Below are positions 51,733 through 60,281 of a DNA stretch of 64,000 bases, piece after piece; the stretch's first letter is position 1; every line of letters begins with the position of its first letter. Below the pieces are notes generated by a model. It was not told the DNA's origin. It was given only the letters and a program-made list of their open reading frames with translations, and searched no databases. Position numbers and translations under genes: made by a program. The stretch is from the NCBI GenBank assembly GCA_963761325.1, contig CAVXGZ010000003.1:186001-250000 (forward strand), given 5' to 3'. The DNA is from Streptantibioticus_C sp963761325. Its GTDB lineage: Bacteria; Actinomycetota; Actinomycetes; Streptomycetales; Streptomycetaceae.

Positions 51733-52020
51733 GCGATTCCCCTGGTGTGCGGTGGGCACGAGGGCGCTGGTCAGCGGCCCCACAGGGATGGTTGGCAATC
51801 CGGATGACCTGCGTGCCAACGACGGCGGAACGCCGGACGCCGGTCCAGGGACGGGGATCACCGCCGCGCCCGGCGGCCACCGGGGGCCGGGCCGCCGGCA
51901 TGGCGCCGCTCACCTGCCGTTCACCCGGCCGCCCCGCGAGCCCGCGTGGCAGGATGGCGGCGGCGTTCCATGAGGACGACCGACGCGAACCGATATGAAG
52001 CACTCCCAGAAGGAGCCCCC
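51733..52020. other. divergent regulatory region of the phosphoesterase and pepN copy 2
   Basis: 288 bp with no gene. Besides the PHO-box-like repeat it contains GTTGGCA and TGCCAAC as 7-bp arms 16 bp apart (51791-51820), a possible repressor site of unknown type. Confidence 0.45.
51908..51929. promoter_or_regulatory. possible PHO box
   Basis: Two 11-nt direct units, GCTCACCTGCC and GTTCACCCGGC, match the GTTCACC-N4 pattern bound by PhoP in Streptomyces. Only two units are present, the first with one mismatch. Confidence 0.45.
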
Positions 52021-54594
52021 GTGCCGGGCACGAACCTCACCCGCGAAGAAGCGCGCCAGCGGGCGCGCCTGCTCACCGTCGACTCCTACGAGATCGACCT
52101 GGACATCAGCGGGGCAAGGGAGGGCGGCACCTTCCGGTCGACGACCGCGGTGCGCTTCGACTGCACCGAGGACGGCACGGCGACGTTCATCGACCTGATC
52201 GCGCCGGCGGTGCACAAGGTGGTGCTCAACGGCGAGGAGCTCGACCCGTCCGAGGTGTTCGCCGACTCGCGGATCGCGCTGCCGTCGCTGAACCAGGGCG
52301 CCAACGAGCTGACCGTGGTGGCCGACTGCGCGTACACCAACACGGGCGAGGGCCTGCACCGGTTCGTCGACCCGGTGGACAAGGAGACCTACCTCTACTC
52401 GCAGTTCGAGGTGCCGGACTCGCGCCGGGTCTTCGCGGTCTTCGAGCAGCCCGACCTCAAGGGCACCTTCCAGTTCACCGTGCGCGCGCCCGCCGGCTGG
52501 ACGGTGGTGTCCAACTCGCCCAGCCCGCAGCCGCGGGACGGGGTGTGGCGCTTCGAGCCGACGCCGCCGATCTCCTCGTACATCACCGCGCTCGTCGCCG
52601 GCCCGTACCACGCGGTGCACAGCGACTGGCAGGGCGAGGAGCGGACCGTCCCGCTCGGCGTGTACTGCCGGCCCTCGCTCGCCGAACACCTGGACGCGGA
52701 CGCGATCTTCGAGGTCACCCGGCAGGGCTTCGACTGGTTCCAGGAGAAGTTCGACATGCCGTACCCGTTCGCCAAGTACGACCAGCTGTTCGTGCCGGAG
52801 TTCAACGCGGGCGCGATGGAGAACGCCGGCGCGGTGACCATCCGCGACCAGTACGTCTTCCGCTCCAAGGTGACGGACGCCGCCTACGAGATCCGTGGCG
52901 AGACGATCCTGCACGAGCTGGCCCACATGTGGTTCGGCGACCTGGTCACCATGGAGTGGTGGAACGACCTGTGGCTGAACGAGTCGTTCGCCACCTACAC
53001 CTCCATCGCCTGCCAGGCGGCGGCGCCCGGCTCGCGCTGGCCCAAGGCGTGGACCACCTTCGCCAACACCATGAAGGGCTGGGCGTACCGGCAGGACCAG
53101 CTGCCCTCCACCCACCCGATCATGGCGGAGATCAACGACCTGGAAGACGTCCTGGTCAACTTCGACGGCATCACCTACGCCAAGGGCGCCTCGGTGCTCA
53201 AGCAGCTGGTGGCCTACGTCGGCGAGGACGAGTTCTTCGCCGGGGTGCGCGAGTACTTCAAGCGGCACGCCTGGGGCAACACCCGGCTCGCCGACCTGCT
53301 GGACGCGCTGGAGGAGACCTCGGGGCGCGACCTGAAGTCCTGGTCGGCCGCCTGGCTGGAGACCGCGGGCATCAACGTGCTGCGGCCGCGGATCGAGGTG
53401 GCCGAGGACGGCACGCTGACCTCGCTCACGGTGTGCCAGGAGGCCCCCGCGCTGCCGGCCGGCGCCAAGGGCGAGCCGGTGCTGCGCCCGCACCGCATCG
53501 CGGTCGGCTTCTACGACCTGGTGGACGGCCGGCTCACCCGCTCGCACCGCGTCGAGCTGGACGTGGACGGCGCCTCGACCCCGGTGGACATCCCGGCCGG
53601 CACCGCCCGCCCGGCGGTCATCCTGCTCAACGACGACGACCTGTCCTACGCCAAGGTCCGGCTGGACGACGTGTCGCTGGCCACGGTCCGCGACCACCTG
53701 GGCGACTTCACCGAGTCGCTGCCGCGCGCGCTGGTGTGGGCGGCGGCCTGGGACATGACCCGGGACGGCGAGATGGCGGCCCGCGACTACCTGGGGCTGG
53801 TGCTGTCCGGCATCGTCAAGGAGTCGGACATCGGCGTCGTGCAGTCGCTGCAGGGGCAGGTCAAGGTGGCGCTCGACGTGTACGCGGACCCGGCCTGGCG
53901 GCCGGAGGGGCTGGCCCGCTGGACCGAGGAGACGCTGCAGCGGCTGCGGGCCGCCGAGCCGGGCAGCGACCACCAGCTCACCTGGGCCCGGGCGTTCGCG
54001 GCCACCGCCCGCACCGACGAGCAGCTCGACCTGCTGGCCGGCCTGCTGGACGGCTCGCAGTCGGTGGAGGGCCTGACGGTCGACGCCGAACTGCGCTGGG
54101 CGCTGCTGGACCGGCTGGCCGCCACCGGCCGGGCGGACGAGGCGGAGATCGCCGAGGAGCTGCTGCGCGACTCCACGGCCGCCGGTGAGCGGTACGCGGC
54201 GGCGGCGCGGGCCGCGCGGCCGACCGCCGAGGCGAAGGCGCGGGCCTGGGAGTCGGTGGTCGGCTCCGACGAGCCGCTGCCCAACTCGGTGCAGGAGGCG
54301 GTGATCGGCGGCTTCGTCCAGGCCGACCAGCGCGAACTGCTGGAGCCCTACACCGAGCGGTACTTCGCGGTGGTCAAGGAGTCGTGGGACCGGCTGAGCC
54401 ACGAGATGGCCCAGCAGATCGCGATCGGCCTCTACCCGCGGCTGCAGGTCTCGCAGCGGACGCTGGACGCCACGGACGCGTGGCTGGAGTCGGCGCAGCC
54501 CGCCCCGGCGCTGCGCCGCCTGGTGGTCGAGGCCCGCTCCGGCGTGGAGCGCGCGCTGCGCGCCCAGGCGGTCGACCGCGCGGCGCGCGGCTGA
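52021..54594 (+). CDS. pepN: aminopeptidase N (M1 family), copy 2
   Basis: The 857-residue product has GAMENAG and the zinc site H298-E299-L-A-H302 with E321. It is a paralogue of the gene at 46365, sharing the start motif VPGTNLTREEARQRA and most motif spacings; this copy looks closer to the housekeeping PepN of other streptomycetes. GTG 52021 has AAGGAG 7 nt upstream. Confidence 0.95.
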   Translation: MPGTNLTREEARQRARLLTVDSYEIDLDISGAREGGTFRSTTAVRFDCTEDGTATFIDLIAPAVHKVVLNGEELDPSEVFADSRIALPSLNQGANELTVVADCAYTNTGEGLHRFVDPVDKETYLYSQFEVPDSRRVFAVFEQPDLKGTFQFTVRAPAGWTVVSNSPSPQPRDGVWRFEPTPPISSYITALVAGPYHAVHSDWQGEERTVPLGVYCRPSLAEHLDADAIFEVTRQGFDWFQEKFDMPYPFAKYDQLFVPEFNAGAMENAGAVTIRDQYVFRSKVTDAAYEIRGETILHELAHMWFGDLVTMEWWNDLWLNESFATYTSIACQAAAPGSRWPKAWTTFANTMKGWAYRQDQLPSTHPIMAEINDLEDVLVNFDGITYAKGASVLKQLVAYVGEDEFFAGVREYFKRHAWGNTRLADLLDALEETSGRDLKSWSAAWLETAGINVLRPRIEVAEDGTLTSLTVCQEAPALPAGAKGEPVLRPHRIAVGFYDLVDGRLTRSHRVELDVDGASTPVDIPAGTARPAVILLNDDDLSYAKVRLDDVSLATVRDHLGDFTESLPRALVWAAAWDMTRDGEMAARDYLGLVLSGIVKESDIGVVQSLQGQVKVALDVYADPAWRPEGLARWTEETLQRLRAAEPGSDHQLTWARAFAATARTDEQLDLLAGLLDGSQSVEGLTVDAELRWALLDRLAATGRADEAEIAEELLRDSTAAGERYAAAARAARPTAEAKARAWESVVGSDEPLPNSVQEAVIGGFVQADQRELLEPYTERYFAVVKESWDRLSHEMAQQIAIGLYPRLQVSQRTLDATDAWLESAQPAPALRRLVVEARSGVERALRAQAVDRAARG

Positions 54595-54644
54595 GGGCAT
54601 GACGGCGGGGGCGTCTCCTCGGTGAGGGGGCGCCCCCGGGTCGC

Positions 54645-54662
54645 GGGCCCGCGAGCGGGCCC
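54645..54662. terminator. hairpin between pepN copy 2 and the small membrane protein gene
   Basis: GGGCCCGC and GCGGGCCC pair perfectly (8 bp, 2-nt loop) between convergent stops at 54594 and 54670. A second GC palindrome lies at 54626-54637. Confidence 0.55.
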
Positions 54663-54669
54663 GGCGGGA

Positions 54670-54894
54670 TCAGGGCTGCGGCTTCTTGCGGGACTTGTCG
54701 GTGGCGATGACGAGGCCGGCGATGATGCCGAACAGGGCGAGCGGGATCGCCACGTAGAGGCCGAGCGTCTCCCCCACGGACAGACCGGGGCCCGGGTCGT
54801 CGCCGGTGGTGGCGAAGGCGGCGGGCGACAGCAGCATCATCAGCGTCGTCACGGCCCCGAGGGTGCCGGCGCGCAGCGCATTCTTGTTGACCAC
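54670..54894 (-). CDS. small exported membrane protein, unknown function
   Basis: From GTG 54894 the 74-residue product has a signal-like first helix (LGAVTTLMMLLSPAAFA), a short outer loop (TTGDDPGPGLSVGE), a second helix (TLGLYVAIPLALFGIIAGLVIA) and a basic cytoplasmic tail (TDKSRKKPQP). It lies 48 bp downstream of malQ on the same strand. The topology is common among streptomycete small proteins; I do not recognise a family. Confidence 0.65.
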   Translation of the reverse strand: MVNKNALRAGTLGAVTTLMMLLSPAAFATTGDDPGPGLSVGETLGLYVAIPLALFGIIAGLVIATDKSRKKPQP

Positions 54895-54942
54895 GGTCCC
54901 AAAGTAGCGGAAGCCTCCGGGCACCCGAGCGACCGGGGTCGG

Positions 54943-57063
54943 CTACCGCGGCGCCGGCCGCTCCCCGGGGTCGCGCCGCAGCTCGTCGACGAGGGCGTGC
55001 AGGCGGGCGGAGGCGGTCAGCGCCTCCAGGGTGACCGGCCGGCCTTCGCGGTCCGCGATCGGCAGCCGCCAGTTCGGGTAGGCGTCGGTGGTGCCCGGCA
55101 CGTTCTGCGGGCGGCGGTCGCCCACCGCGTCGGGCAGCCAGACGCCGATCATCGCGGCCGGGGTGCGCAGCAGGAAGCGGTGCACGGCCTTGACGGCGCC
55201 CTCCGGATCGCCCGGCCCCTCCGGCAGCAGTCCGAGTCGGACGAGCAGCGCGAGCCATTCGGCGGTCTCCGCCGCGTCGGCGGCCTGCTCGTCGGCGAGC
55301 GGCCCGGCCAGCAGGCCCAGCCGGTGGCGCAGCGCGACGTGTTCGCCGGTGAGCCGGGCCAGCGTGCTGGGCAGGTCGTGGGTGGTGGCGGTGGCCAGGC
55401 AGCGCGAGCGCCAGCGCTCCGGCGGCAGCGGCCGGCCGTCGGCCTCGCCGGGTGCCAGGCCCTCCCGCTGCTCGTAGGCCCGCTCGAACCACAGGACCGA
55501 GGTGCCCAGCACGCCGCGCTCGGCGAGCCGGTCGCGCACGCCGGGGCCGACGGTGCCCAGGTCCTCGCCGATGACGACCGCGCCGGCCCGGTGCGCCTCC
55601 AGGGCGAGCACGCCGAGCATCGCCTCCGGGTCGTAGCGCACGTAGGCGCCGCGGGTCGGCGGCTCCCCCTCGGGCACCCACCACAGCCGGAACAGGCCCA
55701 TCACGTGGTCGATCCGCAGCCCGCCGGCCCGGCGGAACGCGGCGCGCAGCAGGTCGCGGAAGGGGGCGTAGCCGGACCGGGCGAGCGCGTCCGGGCGCCA
55801 GGGCGGCAGGCCCCAGTCCTGGCCGAGGGAGTTGAACGCGTCCGGCGGGGCGCCGACCGACATGCCGGCGGCGAACACCTCCTGCTGCGCCCAGGTGTCG
55901 GAGCCGGCCGGGTGCACGCCGACCGCGAGGTCGTGCACGATGCCGACGGGCATGCCCGCGTCGGCGGCGGCGGTCCGCGCGGCGCCCAGCTGCTCGTCGG
56001 TCAGCCAGGCGAGCCAGCTGTGGAACTCCACCCGGTCGCGCAGTTCGGCCCGGGCCCGGGCGGTGCCGGCGGACCGCGGGTCGCGCAGTTCGGGCGGCCA
56101 GGTGTGCCAGTCGCCGCCGTGCAGTTCGGCCAGCGCGCACCAGGTGGCGTGGTCGTCGAGGGCCTGGCCCTGCCCGGCCAGGAAGTCGCCGTACGCGGCC
56201 CGGCGGCCCGGGCTGAGCGGGACCCGGTGCACCAGGCGCAGCGCGGCCTCCTTCAGCCGCCGGACCGCGCAACGGTCGATCAACGCGCCGTCCGTCAGGA
56301 CCGCTTCGCGCAGCGCCGCCGCACCGGCCAGCAACTCCTCGACGCGCGGCCGGTGTTCAGCGGGCAGGTAGGCGAACTCCGGCACGTTCTCCACCCGCAG
56401 GTAGAGCGGGTCGGGGAAGCGGCGGGAGGAGGGGCGGTAGGGCGAGGGGTCGGCGTCGTCGCCGGCCGGCACCGCGCTGTGCAGCGGGTTGACGGTGAGG
56501 AATCCGGCGCCGAGCGACCGGCCGGCCCACCCGGCGAGGTCCGCGAGGTCGCCGAGGTCGCCCATCCCCCAGGAGCGCTCCGACAGCAGCGAGTAGAGCT
56601 GGACCATGAACCCGTAGCCGCGCTCCGGCGGCTGCGGCACCCGGTCGGGGACCACGATCACCGGGCACCGGCCGCGCCGCCCGTCCGGCGCTTCGACCCG
56701 CAGTGCGTGGTGGCCGAGCGGCAGCCCGGCGGCGACCTCGGGCCCGCCCCGCAGCGTGCCGCCGTCCTCCAGCAGCACCGTGGCCGTCGCGCCGGCGGGC
56801 AGCGCCGGCGGCGCGGTCCCGGCCCGCAGCACGAGGCAGGGCGGCAGCAGCGGCTCGGCCGTGCCGTCCTGCGAGGCGGCCAGCGCGTCGCGGACCGCCT
56901 CGGGTGTGCCGGCGTCCACCCCGAGTGCGGCGAGCACCGCGACGACGGTGGCGGGCTGCACCCGCACGGGGTGGCCGGGGGTCGGCTCGTAGCAGGTCTC
57001 CACGCCGTGCAGCGCGGCCAGCCGGTCCAGCGGCGCGTCTGCTGCGGCCGGCCGGTCCGTCAC
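54943..57063 (-). CDS. malQ: 4-alpha-glucanotransferase (amylomaltase)
   Basis: Transfers alpha-1,4-glucan chains between maltodextrins (GH77). The 706-residue product contains the GH77 catalytic segments RIDHVMGLFRLWWVPEG (nucleophile Asp), VIGEDLGTVGPGV (acid Glu) and ATTHDLPSTLARL, plus an N-terminal beta-sandwich of about 150 residues common in actinomycetes. GTG 57063 overlaps the stop of the upstream small gene by GTGA, so the two are translationally coupled. Confidence 0.95.
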   Translation of the reverse strand: MTDRPAAADAPLDRLAALHGVETCYEPTPGHPVRVQPATVVAVLAALGVDAGTPEAVRDALAASQDGTAEPLLPPCLVLRAGTAPPALPAGATATVLLEDGGTLRGGPEVAAGLPLGHHALRVEAPDGRRGRCPVIVVPDRVPQPPERGYGFMVQLYSLLSERSWGMGDLGDLADLAGWAGRSLGAGFLTVNPLHSAVPAGDDADPSPYRPSSRRFPDPLYLRVENVPEFAYLPAEHRPRVEELLAGAAALREAVLTDGALIDRCAVRRLKEAALRLVHRVPLSPGRRAAYGDFLAGQGQALDDHATWCALAELHGGDWHTWPPELRDPRSAGTARARAELRDRVEFHSWLAWLTDEQLGAARTAAADAGMPVGIVHDLAVGVHPAGSDTWAQQEVFAAGMSVGAPPDAFNSLGQDWGLPPWRPDALARSGYAPFRDLLRAAFRRAGGLRIDHVMGLFRLWWVPEGEPPTRGAYVRYDPEAMLGVLALEAHRAGAVVIGEDLGTVGPGVRDRLAERGVLGTSVLWFERAYEQREGLAPGEADGRPLPPERWRSRCLATATTHDLPSTLARLTGEHVALRHRLGLLAGPLADEQAADAAETAEWLALLVRLGLLPEGPGDPEGAVKAVHRFLLRTPAAMIGVWLPDAVGDRRPQNVPGTTDAYPNWRLPIADREGRPVTLEALTASARLHALVDELRRDPGERPAPR

Positions 57064-57284
57064 TCCTCCGGCTCCACGGCCAGCGGCTCGCTGGTGAGCG
57101 CCGGCTCGGCGGCCGGCGGGGCCTCGCTGGTCAGCGGGGTGGCGAGCGGGAGCGGCGGCTCGCTGGTGAGCGGCACGTCGTCGAAGGCGGCGGGCTCGCT
57201 GGTCAGTGGCCGCCCGTCGTGGCCCTCGCATCCGCAGTCGCACTCGGCGAGGGCGGACAGGAGCAGATCGGCGGGAACGGCCAT
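57060..57284 (-). CDS. 74-residue protein with CDCGCEGH motif and LTSE repeats, coupled to malQ
   Basis: ATG 57284 has a strong GGAGG 7 nt upstream, so translation is very likely. The product has a helical start (MAVPADLLLSALAE), a Cys/His cluster CDCGCEGH, then four (P/A)LTSE(P/A) units spaced about 12-14 residues apart to an acidic end. It overlaps malQ by 4 nt. No homologue is known to me. The repeats with Thr/Ser/Glu resemble a modified-peptide precursor in form, but no modifying enzyme is nearby. A metal- or partner-binding small protein for MalQ is equally possible. Confidence 0.65.
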   Translation of the reverse strand: MAVPADLLLSALAECDCGCEGHDGRPLTSEPAAFDDVPLTSEPPLPLATPLTSEAPPAAEPALTSEPLAVEPEE

Positions 57285-57560
57285 GGGATACCTCCGGGCG
57301 GTGGGGGACGGGGACCGGGTCGGCGGGAGACGGTTCACGGGCCCGGCCGGGCGGCCGGCGCCGGGGTCCGCGGGATCGGACCAGGACAAGCCCTACCCCG
57401 TCTTCGCGCTCGCACCCGTCCGGATCGCGAAGTGTGTCCGACCGGGCGTTCCCGCGCCTGCGGCGCCCCGGTCGCGGTCGGTATGACCTCCATAGCCTGA
57501 TTAAAGCCGATGATCCGCCGTACCGAACCTTCTGCGCCGCCGGGTCCGGCCTCCCGGCCG

Positions 57561-59009
57561 TTACGCGAAGCCGGGCGGCGCGGGCCGGTCGCGCCAGCGG
57601 GCCACCGCCTCGACCCGCGCGGCCAGCGCGAGCAGCGGCCCCTCGGCGCCGTGCCGGGTGCCGAGCATCACGCCGACCGGCAGCCCGGCCGGCGTCCAGC
57701 CGACCGGCAGCGAGACGGCGGGCAGCCCGGCGATGTTCCACGGACCGGTGAACGGCGTGAAGGCGACCTGCGCCGCGAAGTCGGCGGCCGGGTTCGCGTC
57801 GTCCCGCAACCCGCCCACCGGGGCCGGGAGTTGGGCCAGGGTCGGGGTGAGCACGGCGTCGTAGCGGTCCACCGCGGTGGCGAACTTGCGGCCGATCTCC
57901 TGCATCGCGGCGAGCGCGGCCACGTAGTCGAGACCGCTGACCGCCCGGCCCTGGTCGCGCAGCCACCGGGTCAGCGGCATCAACTCCTCCTCGCGCTCCG
58001 GCGGCACCGGGGCGGAGGCGGCGAGCACCGCCCACACCGGCGTGAAGGTGTCCCGGTCACCGGGGCCGAGCGGCTGCGGCGCGTCGACCACCTCGTGGCC
58101 CAGCCCGGCCAGCAGCGCGGACGCCTCCTCGTAGGCGTCCAGCACCGCCGGGTCCACCGCGACCCCGGGCACGTCGGGCCGGGCCCAGCGGCCTATCCGC
58201 AGCCGGCGCGGGGTCCGCTCGTCGTGGTCGCACCAGTCGAGGAAGGACCGCGCGGGCGGCGCGAGCGGGGTGGGGTCGCCCGGTACGTAGGCGGCCATGA
58301 CGTCGAGCAGCGCGGCGGCGTCCCGCACGGTGCGGGTGAGCGGTCCGGGCGAGACGAGTCCGCTGACGTCGCCGGACGGCGCCGGGCTGACCCGGCCCCG
58401 GCTGGGCTTGAGGCCGACCAGTCCGCAGCAGCTCGCCGGTATCCGGATGGAGCCGCCGCCGTCCGAGCCCTGCGCCGCCGGGGCGAGTCCGGCCGCCACG
58501 GCCGCCGCCGCGCCGCCGCTCGACCCGCCGGCGCCGCGCGTCAGGTCGTAGGGCGTCCTGGCCGGCGGCCCGATCCGGCTCTCGGTGTACGCGGGCAGCC
58601 CGAACTCGGGCGTGTTGGTCTTGCCGAGCAGCACGGTGCCGGCCTCCGCGAGCAGCCGGCCCAGCCGGGTGGACTCGCGTGCCACGTGGTCGGCGAAGAC
58701 CGCCGAGCCCGCGGTGAACCGCACCCCGGGCACCGGTGTGAGGTCCTTGACCGGCAGCGGCACGCCCAGCAGCGGCGGCAGCCCGTCCGTCCCGGTGCCG
58801 CCCGCCGCACGCGCCTCGGCGAGCCGCCGCTGCGCCCGGCGCGCGTCGGTCAGCGCCCGGTCCGGCGTGACGGTCAGGTATCCGCCCACCGCGCCGTCCA
58901 GCCGCTCGATCCGCGCGAGGTAGTGCTCGGCCAGCTCCACCGGCGACAGCTCGCCGGCCCGGACCGCGGAAGCCTGTTCGACCATGGTCAGCTCGTGCGG
59001 AAGCGTCAT
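57561..59009 (-). CDS. amidase (amidase-signature family)
   Basis: The 482-residue product has the Ser-cisSer-Lys triad: Lys in GVPLPVKDLTPVPG, cis-Ser in GAGGSSGGAAAA, and nucleophile Ser in GSDGGGSIRIPASCCG. The amide substrate is unknown; with no gatA/gatC partner nearby it is not the tRNA amidotransferase. ATG 59009 (MTLPHELTMVEQA) is preferred over 59090. The 276 bp between its stop and the small gene at 57284 hold no further gene. Confidence 0.9.
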   Translation of the reverse strand: MTLPHELTMVEQASAVRAGELSPVELAEHYLARIERLDGAVGGYLTVTPDRALTDARRAQRRLAEARAAGGTGTDGLPPLLGVPLPVKDLTPVPGVRFTAGSAVFADHVARESTRLGRLLAEAGTVLLGKTNTPEFGLPAYTESRIGPPARTPYDLTRGAGGSSGGAAAAVAAGLAPAAQGSDGGGSIRIPASCCGLVGLKPSRGRVSPAPSGDVSGLVSPGPLTRTVRDAAALLDVMAAYVPGDPTPLAPPARSFLDWCDHDERTPRRLRIGRWARPDVPGVAVDPAVLDAYEEASALLAGLGHEVVDAPQPLGPGDRDTFTPVWAVLAASAPVPPEREEELMPLTRWLRDQGRAVSGLDYVAALAAMQEIGRKFATAVDRYDAVLTPTLAQLPAPVGGLRDDANPAADFAAQVAFTPFTGPWNIAGLPAVSLPVGWTPAGLPVGVMLGTRHGAEGPLLALAARVEAVARWRDRPAPPGFA

Positions 59010-59365
59010 GGCTGCGACGTTACGCCCCGGCGGATCGCCCGGGCGGCCCTTTCGACCACCCCGTGCGCATACCAGGTCACCATATGACAAGGCGACCTTT
59101 CTGCGGCCCCTTCCGGCGACCCACCGGCACGGATAGCATCGATGCGACTACTCGGCGTGATCGGCCGATGGTCGCGGACACTTCGGCGCCGAAGCCCCGC
59201 GGTTGTGAGCGCCGCGCCCCGCATCGCGGACGCGGCAGGTCTCCAGCAGGAAGGGGAAATCCCAGGCCAACGCCGCCCGACACGTGGGGGAGGTGATGCT
59301 GCACGGCCGACCCGCACTGACCACGGGCCCCGACCCCCGACCCCTTGTCCCCGGCCCTTTCGTGG

Positions 59366-59405
59366 GTCTGGCCCCGACGGCCGTGTCGCGCCGTCGGGGT
59401 CAGAC
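59366..59405. terminator. strong hairpin in the gene-free stretch
   Basis: GTCTGGCCCCGACGG pairs with CCGTCGGGGTCAGAC over 15 bp with one wobble and a 10-nt loop. It could end a plus-strand small RNA or be a second stop for the HNH gene. Confidence 0.5.
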
Positions 59406-59439
59406 GCGTGCGTATGCGGTATCTCACGCCGGGCGCCGT

Positions 59440-59466
59440 TCCGGGCCGGGGGTCTCCCGGCCCGGA
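59440..59466 (-). terminator. HNH endonuclease gene terminator
   Basis: TCCGGGCCGGG and CCCGGCCCGGA form a perfect 11-bp stem with a 5-nt loop, 18 nt after the stop of the HNH gene. Confidence 0.7.
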
Positions 59467-59484
59467 CATGCGAAAGCCCGGATC

Positions 59485-60021
59485 TCAGGCGGAAATACCG
59501 TCGATCCGGGCCATGGCGTCCTCCGCGCCGTATGGCTGGAGGTATGGCATCCAGCGCGGGTCTCTGTGCCCGGTGCCGATGATGCGCCAGGCCAGGCCGG
59601 AGGGGGGTTCGGGTTGGTGGCGCAGTCGCCAGCCGAGTTCGGCCACGTGGCGGTCGGCCTTCACGTGGTTGCACCGGCGGCAGGCCGCGACGACGTTGTC
59701 CCAGGCGTGCTGTCCGCCGCGGCTGCGCGGAATGACGTGGTCGACGCTGGTTGCGGCGCTCCCGCAGTAGGCGCACTTGCCGCCGTCCCGCGCGAAGAGC
59801 GCGCGGCGGGTGAGCGGAACGGGCCCCCGAAAGGGGACCCGCACGAACTTGGTGAGTTTCACGACGCTGGGCGCCGGCAGGGCCCTCGTCGCACTGTGCA
59901 TGAGGGCGCCGGACTCCTCGAGGCATATGGCCTTGTTATTGAGGACGAGCACGAGCGCGCGGCGGAGCGGTACGACACCGAGCGGTTCGTACGACGCGTT
60001 GAGGACAAGGACATGCGGCAC
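59485..60021 (-). CDS. HNH endonuclease-domain protein
   Basis: The 178-residue product has an N-terminal PHVLVLNASYEPLGVVPLRRA segment and a zinc-containing HNH fold (KCAYCGS, DHVIPRSRGG, NVVAACRRCNHVKA). This type is nearly universal in actinobacteria as a single gene; the target is unknown. GTG 60021 has GGGAGG 6 nt upstream. It is divergent from the MscS-type channel gene. Confidence 0.88.
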   Translation of the reverse strand: MPHVLVLNASYEPLGVVPLRRALVLVLNNKAICLEESGALMHSATRALPAPSVVKLTKFVRVPFRGPVPLTRRALFARDGGKCAYCGSAATSVDHVIPRSRGGQHAWDNVVAACRRCNHVKADRHVAELGWRLRHQPEPPSGLAWRIIGTGHRDPRWMPYLQPYGAEDAMARIDGISA

Positions 60022-60281
60022 GGATGCCTCCCTTAAAACGCCGGCGGCGCGTGGCTCGCGCCGGGACGATCTCCCCCAGTGTCGCCGTAAGCCCCGTCGT
60101 GGCGCCACCATCACCGGGTAACGACCTCAGGGTGTTTTCCCGCACACCTCCTTATATCAGCACATTCGGTACCAATCTCCACGAGTGGGACCTGCCGGCG
60201 TCTGTTGCCCCGTTAGGGTGGTTGACCGGCCGTCGTATCCGTCGGCCGCGCCCCTGCGAGCCCCTAGGGAAGGTCTCCGCT

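Larger units (their letters stand above)
59010..59484. other. gene-free stretch with strong hairpins
   Basis: 475 bp between the amidase start and the HNH stop. It contains two strong hairpins (59366-59405 and 59440-59466). Upstream of them, 59200-59320 holds a G/A-rich patch (AGGAAGGGGAAATCCCAGG) unlike nearby coding DNA. No protein, tRNA or known riboswitch was recognised; a small RNA is possible. Confidence 0.4.

Noticed and set aside
59150..59330. Possible riboswitch (c-di-AMP or cobalamin type) before the HNH/mscS area
   Set aside because: The conserved core motifs I know for these classes are not present, and no suitable gene follows on the plus strand at normal distance.
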